From Schumannella luteola (lineage in GTDB: Bacteria; Actinomycetota; Actinomycetes; Actinomycetales; Microbacteriaceae): DNA of 64,000 nucleotides. The notes under the pieces are model-generated. The model saw only the letters and a list, made by a program, of their open reading frames with translations. It had not been told where the DNA came from and did no database searches. Shown in pieces: positions 35,187-42,487 of the stretch; positions within the stretch are counted from its first letter, which is position 1; each line of letters begins with the position of its first letter. The DNA is taken from the NCBI RefSeq assembly GCF_013408685.1, contig NZ_JACBZY010000001.1, positions 434,001-498,000 on the forward strand, read 5' to 3'. Position numbers and translations under genes: made by a program.

Positions 35187-35741
35187 TCAGCGTGCGGGGA
35201 TCGAGATCGTGAAACCGGCGTGCGAGCGCTCGAAGCCGAGGCGCTCGTAGAAGCGGTGCGCATCCACGCGGTCGACGTGCGAGGTGAGCTGCACGAGCAC
35301 GACGCCGAGGTCGGGTGCCGCCTGCTCGACGACCCAGCGCATCAGCGCTCCGCCGATGCCAGACGAGCGGCGATCGCCGCGCACCCGCACCGCCTCGACC
35401 GTCAGGCGGGTCGCGCCGCGGCGGGCCATTCCCGGGATGCGGGTGAGCTGCAGCGTGCCGACAACGGTGTGCTGCGGTTCGTCGGCAGTGTCGCTCGAGT
35501 GGCCGCGGGCGCCGTGGTCGATCGTCACGACCAGGTCGTTGGCCGGGTCGGCGAGAATCTGCTCGAGCGCGGCGAGGTAGGCGGGCGCATCCTCATCGGC
35601 GGCGATGTCACCACGCGAGGCGCTGATCGCGTCGTCGGCGAGCAGCGCGATGATCGCGGGCGCGTCGGCGGATGTCGCGCGGCGCACCTCCACCTCGGTG
35701 TCGCGGGCGGACAGGGTCATGGGCAGGGTGAGCTGGAGCAT
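35187..35741 (-). CDS. GNAT acetyltransferase
   Basis: A 184-aa GCN5-related acetyltransferase: VEVRRATSADAPAIIALLAD opening, VVGTLQLTRIPGMARRG, and the acetyl-CoA motif VRVRGDRRSSGIGGALMRWV, ending in RFYERLGFERSHAGF. This arrangement matches generic GNATs such as phosphinothricin-acetyltransferase-like proteins, but the substrate is unknown. The ATG at 35741 is chosen since a CAGACT -10-like box sits 7 nt upstream; an ATG at 35720 is also possible. Palindrome F1 lies just upstream. Confidence 0.85.
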   Translation of the reverse strand: MLQLTLPMTLSARDTEVEVRRATSADAPAIIALLADDAISASRGDIAADEDAPAYLAALEQILADPANDLVVTIDHGARGHSSDTADEPQHTVVGTLQLTRIPGMARRGATRLTVEAVRVRGDRRSSGIGGALMRWVVEQAAPDLGVVLVQLTSHVDRVDAHRFYERLGFERSHAGFTISIPAR

Positions 35742-35780
35742 CCGTCCCAGTCTGCTCCTCGGGCGGATCCCGACAGGCGC

Positions 35781-35838
35781 TGAGTTGCCCGGTTCGGCCG
35801 GGATACGGAGCCCGAACCCGACCGAAGCGGGCAACTCA
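35781..35838. repeat. intergenic palindrome F1 (GAGTTGCCC type)
   Basis: Arms 35781-35800 and 35819-35838 match at 18 of 20 positions, tip TGAGTTGCCCGGTTCGG. It lies 33 bp after the gabT stop and before the GNAT start. Three further copies lie in tandem at 39790-40025. Confidence 0.78.
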
Positions 35839-35870
35839 CGACCTCGCCCGAGCCCGCACATCCCGGCGGG

Positions 35871-37253
35871 TCAGCTCAGTGCGGCGAGCGCCTCGTCGAT
35901 GACCTCGAGGGCGTAGGCGAGCTGGCCGTCGGTGACGGCGAGCGGGGGCAGGAAGCGGATGACGTTGCCGTCGCTGCCGGCGGTCAGCAGCAGCACGCCG
36001 CGCTGCCCGGCGAACTCGGAGATCGCGGCGGCGAGTCCGGTGACGGGCGCGGTGGTTCCGGGCGACGTCAGCTCGAAGGCGATCATCGCGCCGTGCCCGC
36101 GCACATCGCCGATGACGTCGTGCTTCGCGGCCAGCGCCCGAAGCCCGTTCGTCAGCACCTCGCCGATGCGGTTCGCGGCCGCGAGCGGCTCGCCGGTCGC
36201 GAGCTGCTCGAACACCGACAGCGCGGCCGCGATCGAGACCGGGTTGCCGCCGAAGGTGCCGCCGAGTCCGCCCGGGTCGGCGGCATCCATGATCTCGGCG
36301 CGTCCGGTGACGCCGGCCAGCGGCAGCCCGCCGGCGATGCCCTTCGCGGTCGTGACGAGGTCGGGCTCGAGGCCGAACAGCTCGCTCGCGAACCAGGTTC
36401 CGGTGCGGCCCATGCCCGACTGCACCTCGTCGGCGACGAAGACGACGCCGTTCTCGGTCGCCCAGCGCTGCAGCGCGGTGAGGTAGCCCTCGGCCGGCAC
36501 GATGAAGCCGCCCTCGCCCTGGATCGGCTCGGCCACGAGCGCGGCGAGGTCGCGCACGCCGATGCGCTGCTCGAGGTAGGCGATCGTGCGGGCGGCCGCC
36601 TCGGCGCCGGTGAGCCCGTCGCGGAAGGGGTAGCTGTTCGGAACCCGGTGGATGTCGGGCGCGAGCGGCCCGAACCCGCTCGCGTAGGGCGCGGCCTTGT
36701 GGTTCATGGCGCTCGTCAGATTCGTGCGCCCGTGGAAGGCGTGGTCGAGCGCGGCGACGGCGCGGCGCCCGGTGTAGCGACGGGCGATCTTCACCGCGTT
36801 CTCGACCGCCTCGGCGCCCGAGTTCACCAGCAGGGTCTTCTTCGCGAAATCGCCGGGGGTGCGCTCGGCGAGCAGCTCGGCCAGGCGCACGTAGCCCTCG
36901 TAGGGCGTGATCGTGAAGAGCGTGTGGGTGACCTTGCGCAGCTGCTCGCTCGCCGCATCCGCGACCCCGGCGTTCGCGTGGCCGATCGTGGTGACGCCGA
37001 TGCCGGCGCCGAGGTCGAGCAGGCGGTTGCCGTCGACATCCACGATCCAGGCGCCGTCGGCGTGGTCGATGTAGACGGGCAGGGTCCACGCGGCGCCACG
37101 CGGCACGACGGCCAGGCGGCGCTCGTGCAGCGCGCGGCTGCGCGGGCCGGGGATCTCGGTGCGCAGGATGGGGCGGTCGACGGCGGGGATGCTGCCGGGT
37201 GCGGTGCTGCCGGCGGTGCTCATGGTGGAGCTGGCGGGGTCGGTGATCGTCAT
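35871..37253 (-). CDS. gabT: 4-aminobutyrate-2-oxoglutarate transaminase
   Basis: A 460-aa class III PLP aminotransferase that moves the amino group of GABA to 2-oxoglutarate. Motifs: LLVNSGAEAVENAVKIAR (phosphate loop), ALDHAFHGRT, VFVADEVQSGMGRTG and the PLP lysine in LVTTAKGIAGGLPLAGV. Sequence alone could also fit related ornithine or beta-alanine transaminases; the coupled MocR/GabR-like regulator favours GABA or a similar omega-amine. AGGAG lies 7 nt before the ATG, which overlaps the mocR stop (ATGA). No gabD is visible nearby. Confidence 0.88.
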   Translation of the reverse strand: MTITDPASSTMSTAGSTAPGSIPAVDRPILRTEIPGPRSRALHERRLAVVPRGAAWTLPVYIDHADGAWIVDVDGNRLLDLGAGIGVTTIGHANAGVADAASEQLRKVTHTLFTITPYEGYVRLAELLAERTPGDFAKKTLLVNSGAEAVENAVKIARRYTGRRAVAALDHAFHGRTNLTSAMNHKAAPYASGFGPLAPDIHRVPNSYPFRDGLTGAEAAARTIAYLEQRIGVRDLAALVAEPIQGEGGFIVPAEGYLTALQRWATENGVVFVADEVQSGMGRTGTWFASELFGLEPDLVTTAKGIAGGLPLAGVTGRAEIMDAADPGGLGGTFGGNPVSIAAALSVFEQLATGEPLAAANRIGEVLTNGLRALAAKHDVIGDVRGHGAMIAFELTSPGTTAPVTGLAAAISEFAGQRGVLLLTAGSDGNVIRFLPPLAVTDGQLAYALEVIDEALAALS

Positions 37254-38908
37254 GCGACGTCTCCTCTCGAAGGGGTGGTCGAGCCGCGGGGTGCGGTGGT
37301 CGTGGGAGTGCTGGGTGCGGTGATCGCGGATGGCGGGGTCGCGCCGCTCGCGGAGCGCACGGCGTCCGCCAGGTCGGCGGCGAGCGCCGCCAGCTGCGCG
37401 TCGTCGAGCTCGTGGGCGGTGAGGCGGATCGCGTGGATGCCGGTGGTCGCATCCAGGGCGAAATCGGCGCCGAGGCGGGCGCGCCACCCGCGCTCGCGCA
37501 GGGCCGCGGTGACGGCGGCGCCGGTCGGCGGGGTGCGCGCGCCACCAGTTCCCGTGACGATCTCACGGAGTTGCTGTGACTCGTGGGACGGACGAGCCTC
37601 ATCCGCCTCATCCGTTACAGCAACTCCTTGAGATGGTTTCTCGCCCGGGGCCAGGGCCAGATCGACCCACACGTTGAGGCCGTCGCCGGCGCGCACGCGG
37701 GCATCCGGCACGATGGCGCGCAGGGGCGCCGCCGCGAGTGCGTCCATCAGCACCTCGGCTGCCCGCAGGTTGCGGGCGCGGTAGTGGTCGCGGGCCGTCG
37801 AGACCTGCCAGCGCACCCCGGCATCCGTCGCGAGGGATGCCGCGAGCCGCTGCAGCAGGTGGCTCACCCAGGTGGTGCCGCCGCTGAGCCGGGCGCCGAG
37901 GCGCTCGCCCGTGGCGGGGTCGGCGGCGACGACCGCGAGGCGCAGGTCGGGCCCGAGGAACTTCGACACCGAGCGCACGAGCGCCCACCGGGGGTGCCCA
38001 CGAGGCACGACCGTGCGGTACGGCGTCGTCGCGAGCTCGGAGAAGTGGTCGTCTTCGATCACGAGCACGCGCGGATACCCGGTGAGGATCGAGCGCAGCG
38101 CGTCAGCGCGAGCCGCGCTGAGGCTCGCGCCGGTCGGGTTGTGCGCCCGCGGCGTGAGCACGACCGCCCGCACCCCCTCGGCGAGCGCGCGCTCGAGACC
38201 GTCGGGCGTCATCCCCTCGGCGTCGACCGGCACCGGCACGATCCGGTGGCCGAGCTGCCGCGAGGTGGCGATGCTCGCCAGGAAGCACGGGTCTTCAAGG
38301 GCGACCGCGTCGCCCTGCGTGAGGTGCTGGGCGAGCAGCCGCTCGACCGCATCCACGGCGCCGCTCGCGACGGTCAGGCAGAAGTCGGGATGCTCGGGAC
38401 GGTCGTCGGCGAGGCCGGGGCGGGCCCAGGACTCGAGCGCGGGATCGAGGGCCGGGGCGCCGTAGACGACGGGAGCGGATGCGGCGGTCGGCCCGGCGGC
38501 GAGACGCGCCGCGGCGGCCAGCAGGTCGGGCAGCAGACGGGGGTCGGGGTTGCCGTGCCCGATGTCGCACACGTCGCGCGAGCCGCGCGGGTGAGGCACC
38601 TCGGCCGAGGCGGCGGGACCTCGCTGCGCGCCCTCCTCGGGCAGCGCGATCGGATGCGCGACCGAAGTGCCGCCGCGCCCGGCGGTGACGACGACGCCGG
38701 CGAGCGCGAGTCGCCGGTAGGCGGCGACGACGGTGTTGCGGTTCACGCCGAGCGTCTCGGCCAGGGCCCGGACCGGCGGGAGCGCCGCCCCGGGAAGCAG
38801 ATCGCCCGCGTCGACGAGGTCGCGGATGCTGTCGGAGATCTCCTCGGCGGTCGTGCCGCGGATCGCGGCGCTCGAGGGGGCCGCATCCGGGATGCCGGAT
38901 CTCGCCAT
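37250..38908 (-). CDS. MocR/GabR-type regulator: GntR winged helix fused to an aminotransferase-like domain
   Basis: A 552-aa regulator. Residues 15-85 are the GntR winged helix (VRALAETLGVNRNTVVAAYRRL). From residue 120 on is a fold-type I aminotransferase domain with VLTPRAHNPTGASLS, VIEDDHFSEL and the PLP lysine in VRSVSKFLGPDLRL. It likely senses PLP plus an amine and controls gabT and itself. Unusually, a roughly 40-residue insert (about residues 425-465, including SHESQQLREIVTGTGG), encoded by a 75-bp palindrome, interrupts the C-terminal subdomain without breaking the frame. The ATG has GAGGAGG upstream. Confidence 0.92.
   Translation of the reverse strand: MARSGIPDAAPSSAAIRGTTAEEISDSIRDLVDAGDLLPGAALPPVRALAETLGVNRNTVVAAYRRLALAGVVVTAGRGGTSVAHPIALPEEGAQRGPAASAEVPHPRGSRDVCDIGHGNPDPRLLPDLLAAAARLAAGPTAASAPVVYGAPALDPALESWARPGLADDRPEHPDFCLTVASGAVDAVERLLAQHLTQGDAVALEDPCFLASIATSRQLGHRIVPVPVDAEGMTPDGLERALAEGVRAVVLTPRAHNPTGASLSAARADALRSILTGYPRVLVIEDDHFSELATTPYRTVVPRGHPRWALVRSVSKFLGPDLRLAVVAADPATGERLGARLSGGTTWVSHLLQRLAASLATDAGVRWQVSTARDHYRARNLRAAEVLMDALAAAPLRAIVPDARVRAGDGLNVWVDLALAPGEKPSQGVAVTDEADEARPSHESQQLREIVTGTGGARTPPTGAAVTAALRERGWRARLGADFALDATTGIHAIRLTAHELDDAQLAALAADLADAVRSASGATPPSAITAPSTPTTTAPRGSTTPSRGDVA
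37560..37634. repeat. palindrome embedded in frame in the MocR gene
   Basis: Arms 37560-37580 and 37614-37634 (ATCTCACGGAGTTGCTGTGAC and its near complement) match at 19 of 21 positions around a 33-nt loop holding a CCTCATCCG doublet. It lies wholly inside coding sequence yet looks like the long intergenic palindromes, and it falls between the conserved WVDLAL and ALRERGW segments. Confidence 0.75.
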
Positions 38909-39011
38909 CACCGCGCCTCCTCTCGTCGCCTCATGCCCCGCCGATTCGCGGTCCACAGGCTCGCAGTCCAGCGCCTCGCGACCGGCCCGCGCGGCGCGGA
39001 CTCCGGCATCG

Positions 39012-39031
39012 TAACATTGGCCTATGCCAAT
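39012..39031 (+). promoter_or_regulatory. leaderless promoter and palindromic operator of the amidotransferase gene
   Basis: TAACAT (39012-39017) is a -10 box 6 nt before the ATG at 39024. The perfect inverted repeat ATTGGC-ctat-GCCAAT (39016-39031) covers the transcription start and the start codon itself. It lies in the divergent gap to mocR, so MocR is one candidate ligand. Confidence 0.6.
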
Positions 39032-39788
39032 CTCGCCGAGCATCCGACCGCCCGCCCGACGCACCGCCGTCGCGCTGCGTCACGTCGCCTTCGAAGACCT
39101 CGGACTACTCGAGCCGCTGCTCGTCGACCGCGGCTACGACCTGACCGTGCTCGATGCCGGCGTCGACGACCTGGCGGCCGCCGCCGACGTGGATCTGCTG
39201 ATCGTGCTCGGCGGCCCCGTCGGGGTCGGCGACGTCGCGACCTACCCGGTGCTCGGCGAGGAGATCGCGTTGCTGCGCGCCCGGCTGAGCATGGGCGATG
39301 CCGACCCGCTCGCCGCATCCGCCTCCGCCACCCCGCGCCCGACGCTCGGCATCTGCCTCGGCGCGCAGCTGATGGCGGCCGCGCTGGATGCCGAGGTGCG
39401 TCCGACCGGGCGCGTCGAGATCGGCTACGGCCCACTGACGCTGACGACCGAGGGCGCGGCCGGACCGCTCGGTGAGGTCGCCGACGCGCCCGTGCTGCAC
39501 TGGCACGGCGACGCCTTCGCGATCCCGGCCGGCGCCGACCATCTCGCCGCGACCCCGGGCTTCCCCAACCAGGCCTTCGCGCTCGGAGCGACCGTGCTCG
39601 GGCTGCAGTTCCACCTCGAGACCGATCCCGCCCGCCTCGAGCAGTGGCTCATCGGACACAGCGGTGAGCTCGCAGCCCACGGCATCGACCCGCACGAGCT
39701 GCGCGCGCAGGCGCGCGAGCACGGCCCGGCGCTGGCCGAGGCCGCCCGCCGCGCCTTCGCACGCTGGCTCGACGCGCTCCCCGTCTAG
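39024..39788 (+). CDS. class I glutamine amidotransferase-like protein (GMP synthase-type GATase domain)
   Basis: A 254-aa GATase1 protein. The nucleophile elbow is LGICLGAQLMAAAL, and the catalytic His-Glu pair is in LGLQFHLETDPARL. LHWHGDAFAIPAGA completes the substrate side. Free-standing members of this type hydrolyse gamma-glutamyl compounds or serve as GMP-synthase-like glutaminases; the acceptor is unknown. It is divergent from mocR-gabT, and gamma-glutamyl-GABA or polyamine catabolism would fit, but that is inference. No Shine-Dalgarno precedes the ATG. Confidence 0.87.
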   Translation: MPISPSIRPPARRTAVALRHVAFEDLGLLEPLLVDRGYDLTVLDAGVDDLAAAADVDLLIVLGGPVGVGDVATYPVLGEEIALLRARLSMGDADPLAASASATPRPTLGICLGAQLMAAALDAEVRPTGRVEIGYGPLTLTTEGAAGPLGEVADAPVLHWHGDAFAIPAGADHLAATPGFPNQAFALGATVLGLQFHLETDPARLEQWLIGHSGELAAHGIDPHELRAQAREHGPALAEAARRAFARWLDALPV

Positions 39789-39789
39789 C

Positions 39790-40025
39790 GCGAGTTGCCC
39801 AGTTCGGCTGGGTTGCGGGCCCCGAACCCGGCAGAAACGGGCAACTCGCGATCCCCAGCCCGCAGGGAACTCGCGCGGCGACACCGACTTGCCCGCTTCC
39901 GCCGCATCCGTGAGGCGACAAGCCGCGGAAGCGGGCAACTCGGGTGCCACGAGATGTCGGCCTACGCCGAGTTGCCCACTTCCGCCGGGATAGGGCCCGC
40001 GAACCCGGTAGGAGTGGGGAACTCG
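39790..40025. repeat. three tandem intergenic palindromes F2, F3, F4 (GAGTTGCCC type)
   Basis: F2 at 39790-39849, F3 at 39885-39942 and F4 at 39968-40025 each open with (G)CGA(G/C)TTGCCC and close with the near complement GGGCAACTCG; F4 closes with GGGGAACTCG. Inner parts share CCGGGATA..GGGCCCGCGAACCC-like blocks. They fill the whole gap between the convergent amidotransferase and DUF6716 genes. Confidence 0.82.
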
Positions 40026-40052
40026 ATGACGTGCGCGAGGAGCGGAGCGCGC

Positions 40053-41618
40053 TCAGGCCGTGCGGCGCTCCGCGTCGTCGGCGGGATGCGCGGCCGCGAT
40101 CGGAGCCACGTCGGCGACGGGCGCCGAGGTGAGGGCGATGCGCGGCTCCCGCGACGGCGGCAGGTCGACCGCGACGAGCAGCGGCTGCGCCGGCGCTCCC
40201 GGCGCTCCCGACGCCGAAGCCGCCGCACCAGCACCGCCGGGCAGCACGGTCGCATCCACCGGAACCGCGGCGCCGACGCCGTTCGGGCGCAGCATCCGCC
40301 GCACCTTCTTCAGCACCCGCTTCGCCCGGCGCTTGCCCCAGCCGAGGCAACGCAGTGCGAACGCGAAGGGCGAGCCGACGAGCAGCGCGACGTAGCCCGA
40401 GAGGGTGCGGTCGTAGCTGCCGAGGGCGCGCTTGCGGTCCCAGGCCTCGCGAAGCGTTCCTCCGGTGGTGCCGGCGTGCTGCGTGTGCACCTTGAGCTTC
40501 TCGTTGTCGCGCTTGCGGATCAGCTTGAGCAGCCGCTTCTCCCAGTCGTCGCTCGACGCCGGGTGGAAGTAGTTGTCGTCGAGCCATTCCGGGTGCGGAC
40601 GACGGAAGCGCCCCGCGATCATCTCGCTGGCCGGCGCGAGCACGCCCGAGCCGACGAACACCTTGTTGATCAGCTTCTTGCTGACGCCGAAGTCGTCGAG
40701 CAGCAGCACCGGCACGCCGAGTCCGATGGCCTCGATCGCGGCCGTCGAGCTGACGGTGACGAGACCGGATGCGGTGGCGAGGTGCTTCGACATGGCGCCG
40801 CCCTCGACGACCAGGTTCGACGGCGCCCCGCCGGGCAGCTCGCGCATCAGGTCGCTGTAGTCCCACTGCTCGGCGTGGGTCTGCGCCTCGCCGGCGGCGG
40901 CGCGCACCTTGATGACGACCTTCTGGCCGGGGTTGCGGCGCGCGGTCTCGGCGAGCCATCCGAGCAGCTGCACCCGGTCTTCGCGGTCGGCGGGCACCTT
41001 GGCCTGCGAGGCGAAGACGATCGGGCCGCCGGGCACGCCCGCCTCGGCGATGTCGTCGGCCGGCGGAAAGAACGGCAGGCTCGCGAGGCCGAAGCGCTGC
41101 GGCACCGTCATCTTGTCGGCGAGCTTGCCGAAGTCGCGGATCTCGCGCTCGCTGTGCAGCACCATCAGGTCGCTCTGCGAGCGGTAGGCGATGGCCTTGC
41201 GGGTCGCGGGGATCGAGATGCCGGGCAGCCCGGTGACGAAGATCGGGCGACGGCGGGCGACCGCGAGGGCCGCGCGCAGCATGACCTTGACGACGGGGCC
41301 GCGCGTCGCGAGCAGCACCGCATCCGGGTCGAGGTCGGCGACGCGCTGCGCGAAGTCGGCGAAGTCGATGACCTCGGGCGGGGTCGCCGCCCAGCGGGTG
41401 TCGGCGACCGCCGCGACGAGCTGGGTCGCGCTCGGCTGCAGCGGCGAGCGCAGCACGAGGAAGTCGATGTCCCAGGTCTCATCCGACAGGCGGTCGACGA
41501 GCGACGCACCCCACTTCACGTAGGAGTCGGAGTCGGCGATCGCGAGCAGGCGGCGGCGCGCCGGCGCAACCTTCCCGGTGGGGGTGGATGCGCCGGCGAC
41601 GCCGACAGCGTCGCTCAC
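40053..41618 (-). CDS. DUF6716-like putative glycosyltransferase
   Basis: A 521-aa protein with two Rossmann-like halves: RRLLAIADSDSYVKWGASLV at the N-terminus and VVIKVRAAAGEAQTHAEQWDYS, LVTVSSTAAIEAIGLGVPVLLL in the second half, a GT-B-like pattern. It resembles the DUF6716 putative glycosyltransferases found beside neuA/neuB in Microbacteriaceae (from memory). The last 90 residues are Ala/Pro-rich. The GTG start overlaps the neuB stop (GTGA). It probably transfers or polymerises the sugar made from the upstream genes' product. Confidence 0.75.
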   Translation of the reverse strand: MSDAVGVAGASTPTGKVAPARRRLLAIADSDSYVKWGASLVDRLSDETWDIDFLVLRSPLQPSATQLVAAVADTRWAATPPEVIDFADFAQRVADLDPDAVLLATRGPVVKVMLRAALAVARRRPIFVTGLPGISIPATRKAIAYRSQSDLMVLHSEREIRDFGKLADKMTVPQRFGLASLPFFPPADDIAEAGVPGGPIVFASQAKVPADREDRVQLLGWLAETARRNPGQKVVIKVRAAAGEAQTHAEQWDYSDLMRELPGGAPSNLVVEGGAMSKHLATASGLVTVSSTAAIEAIGLGVPVLLLDDFGVSKKLINKVFVGSGVLAPASEMIAGRFRRPHPEWLDDNYFHPASSDDWEKRLLKLIRKRDNEKLKVHTQHAGTTGGTLREAWDRKRALGSYDRTLSGYVALLVGSPFAFALRCLGWGKRRAKRVLKKVRRMLRPNGVGAAVPVDATVLPGGAGAAASASGAPGAPAQPLLVAVDLPPSREPRIALTSAPVADVAPIAAAHPADDAERRTA

Positions 41619-42487
41619 GCGCCGACGCGACGCAGCTTCGCCTGCGGCGCGAACTCGCCGGGCATGACGCGCTTGACGCCGTCGCCCAGCGCCTCCTCGA
41701 TCACGCGGATGTCGCGCACGAGACGCTCGAGGCCCTGCGGCTCGAGCGAGGCGGCGTGATCGCTGCCCCACATGGCGCGGTCGAGCGTGATGTGGCGCTC
41801 GACCATGACGGCGCCCATGGCGACCGCGGCGAGCGAGATCTGCAGGCCGGTCTCGTGACCCGAGTAGCCGATCGGCACTCCGGGGTAGCGGTGCTTGAGC
41901 GTGGTGATCATGCGCAGGTTCGCCTCCTCCGCCGGCAGCGGGTAGGTCGAGGTCGCGTGCAGGATGACCAGGTTGTCGATGCCGAGGGTCGCGACCGCGC
42001 GGTCGATCTGCTCGAGCGTCGACATGCCGGTCGAGAGGATGATCGGCTTGCCGGTCTCGCGCAGGCGCTGCAGCATGCCCAGGTCGGTGACCGACGCCGA
42101 GGCGACCTTGTGGGCGACGACGTTGATGTCCTCGAGGAAGTCGACCGAGGGCTCGTCCCACGGCGACGCGAACCAGTCGAGTCCGCGCATCGTGGCGTAG
42201 TCGCCGATCTCGATGTACTGCTCGCGGTCGAACTCGACCTTGTAGCGGTACTCGAGGTAGGTCATGGTGCCCCACGGCGTCTCGCGCGGGGTCGACTTCA
42301 TGTGCTCGGGGGTGCTGATCTCGGGCGTGCGCTTCTGGAACTTCACGGCCTGCGCGCCGGCGTGGGCGGCGACGTCGATGAGCTTCTTGGCGTTCTCGAC
42401 CGAGCCGTTGTGGTTCAGTCCGATCTCGGCGATGACGTAGACGGGCGCTCCGTCACCGATGGGCTGCGATCCGATTTCGACGGTCAT
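41615..42487 (-). CDS. N-acetylneuraminate synthase family protein (NeuB/SpsE)
   Basis: A 290-aa aldolase-type enzyme that condenses phosphoenolpyruvate with an N-acetylmannosamine-like sugar to give a nonulosonic acid. Motifs: YVIAEIGLNHNGSVENAKKL, AQAVKFQKRTPE, KPIILSTGMSTLEQIDRAV, LHATSTYPLP and GYSGHETGLQISL. The usual C-terminal SAF antifreeze-like domain (about 60 aa) is absent, since the family is about 350 aa and this stops just after the barrel. ATG at 42487 has AGGCAGGA upstream and lies inside the 3' end of the neuA gene (35-bp overlap). Confidence 0.88.
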   Translation of the reverse strand: MTVEIGSQPIGDGAPVYVIAEIGLNHNGSVENAKKLIDVAAHAGAQAVKFQKRTPEISTPEHMKSTPRETPWGTMTYLEYRYKVEFDREQYIEIGDYATMRGLDWFASPWDEPSVDFLEDINVVAHKVASASVTDLGMLQRLRETGKPIILSTGMSTLEQIDRAVATLGIDNLVILHATSTYPLPAEEANLRMITTLKHRYPGVPIGYSGHETGLQISLAAVAMGAVMVERHITLDRAMWGSDHAASLEPQGLERLVRDIRVIEEALGDGVKRVMPGEFAPQAKLRRVGA

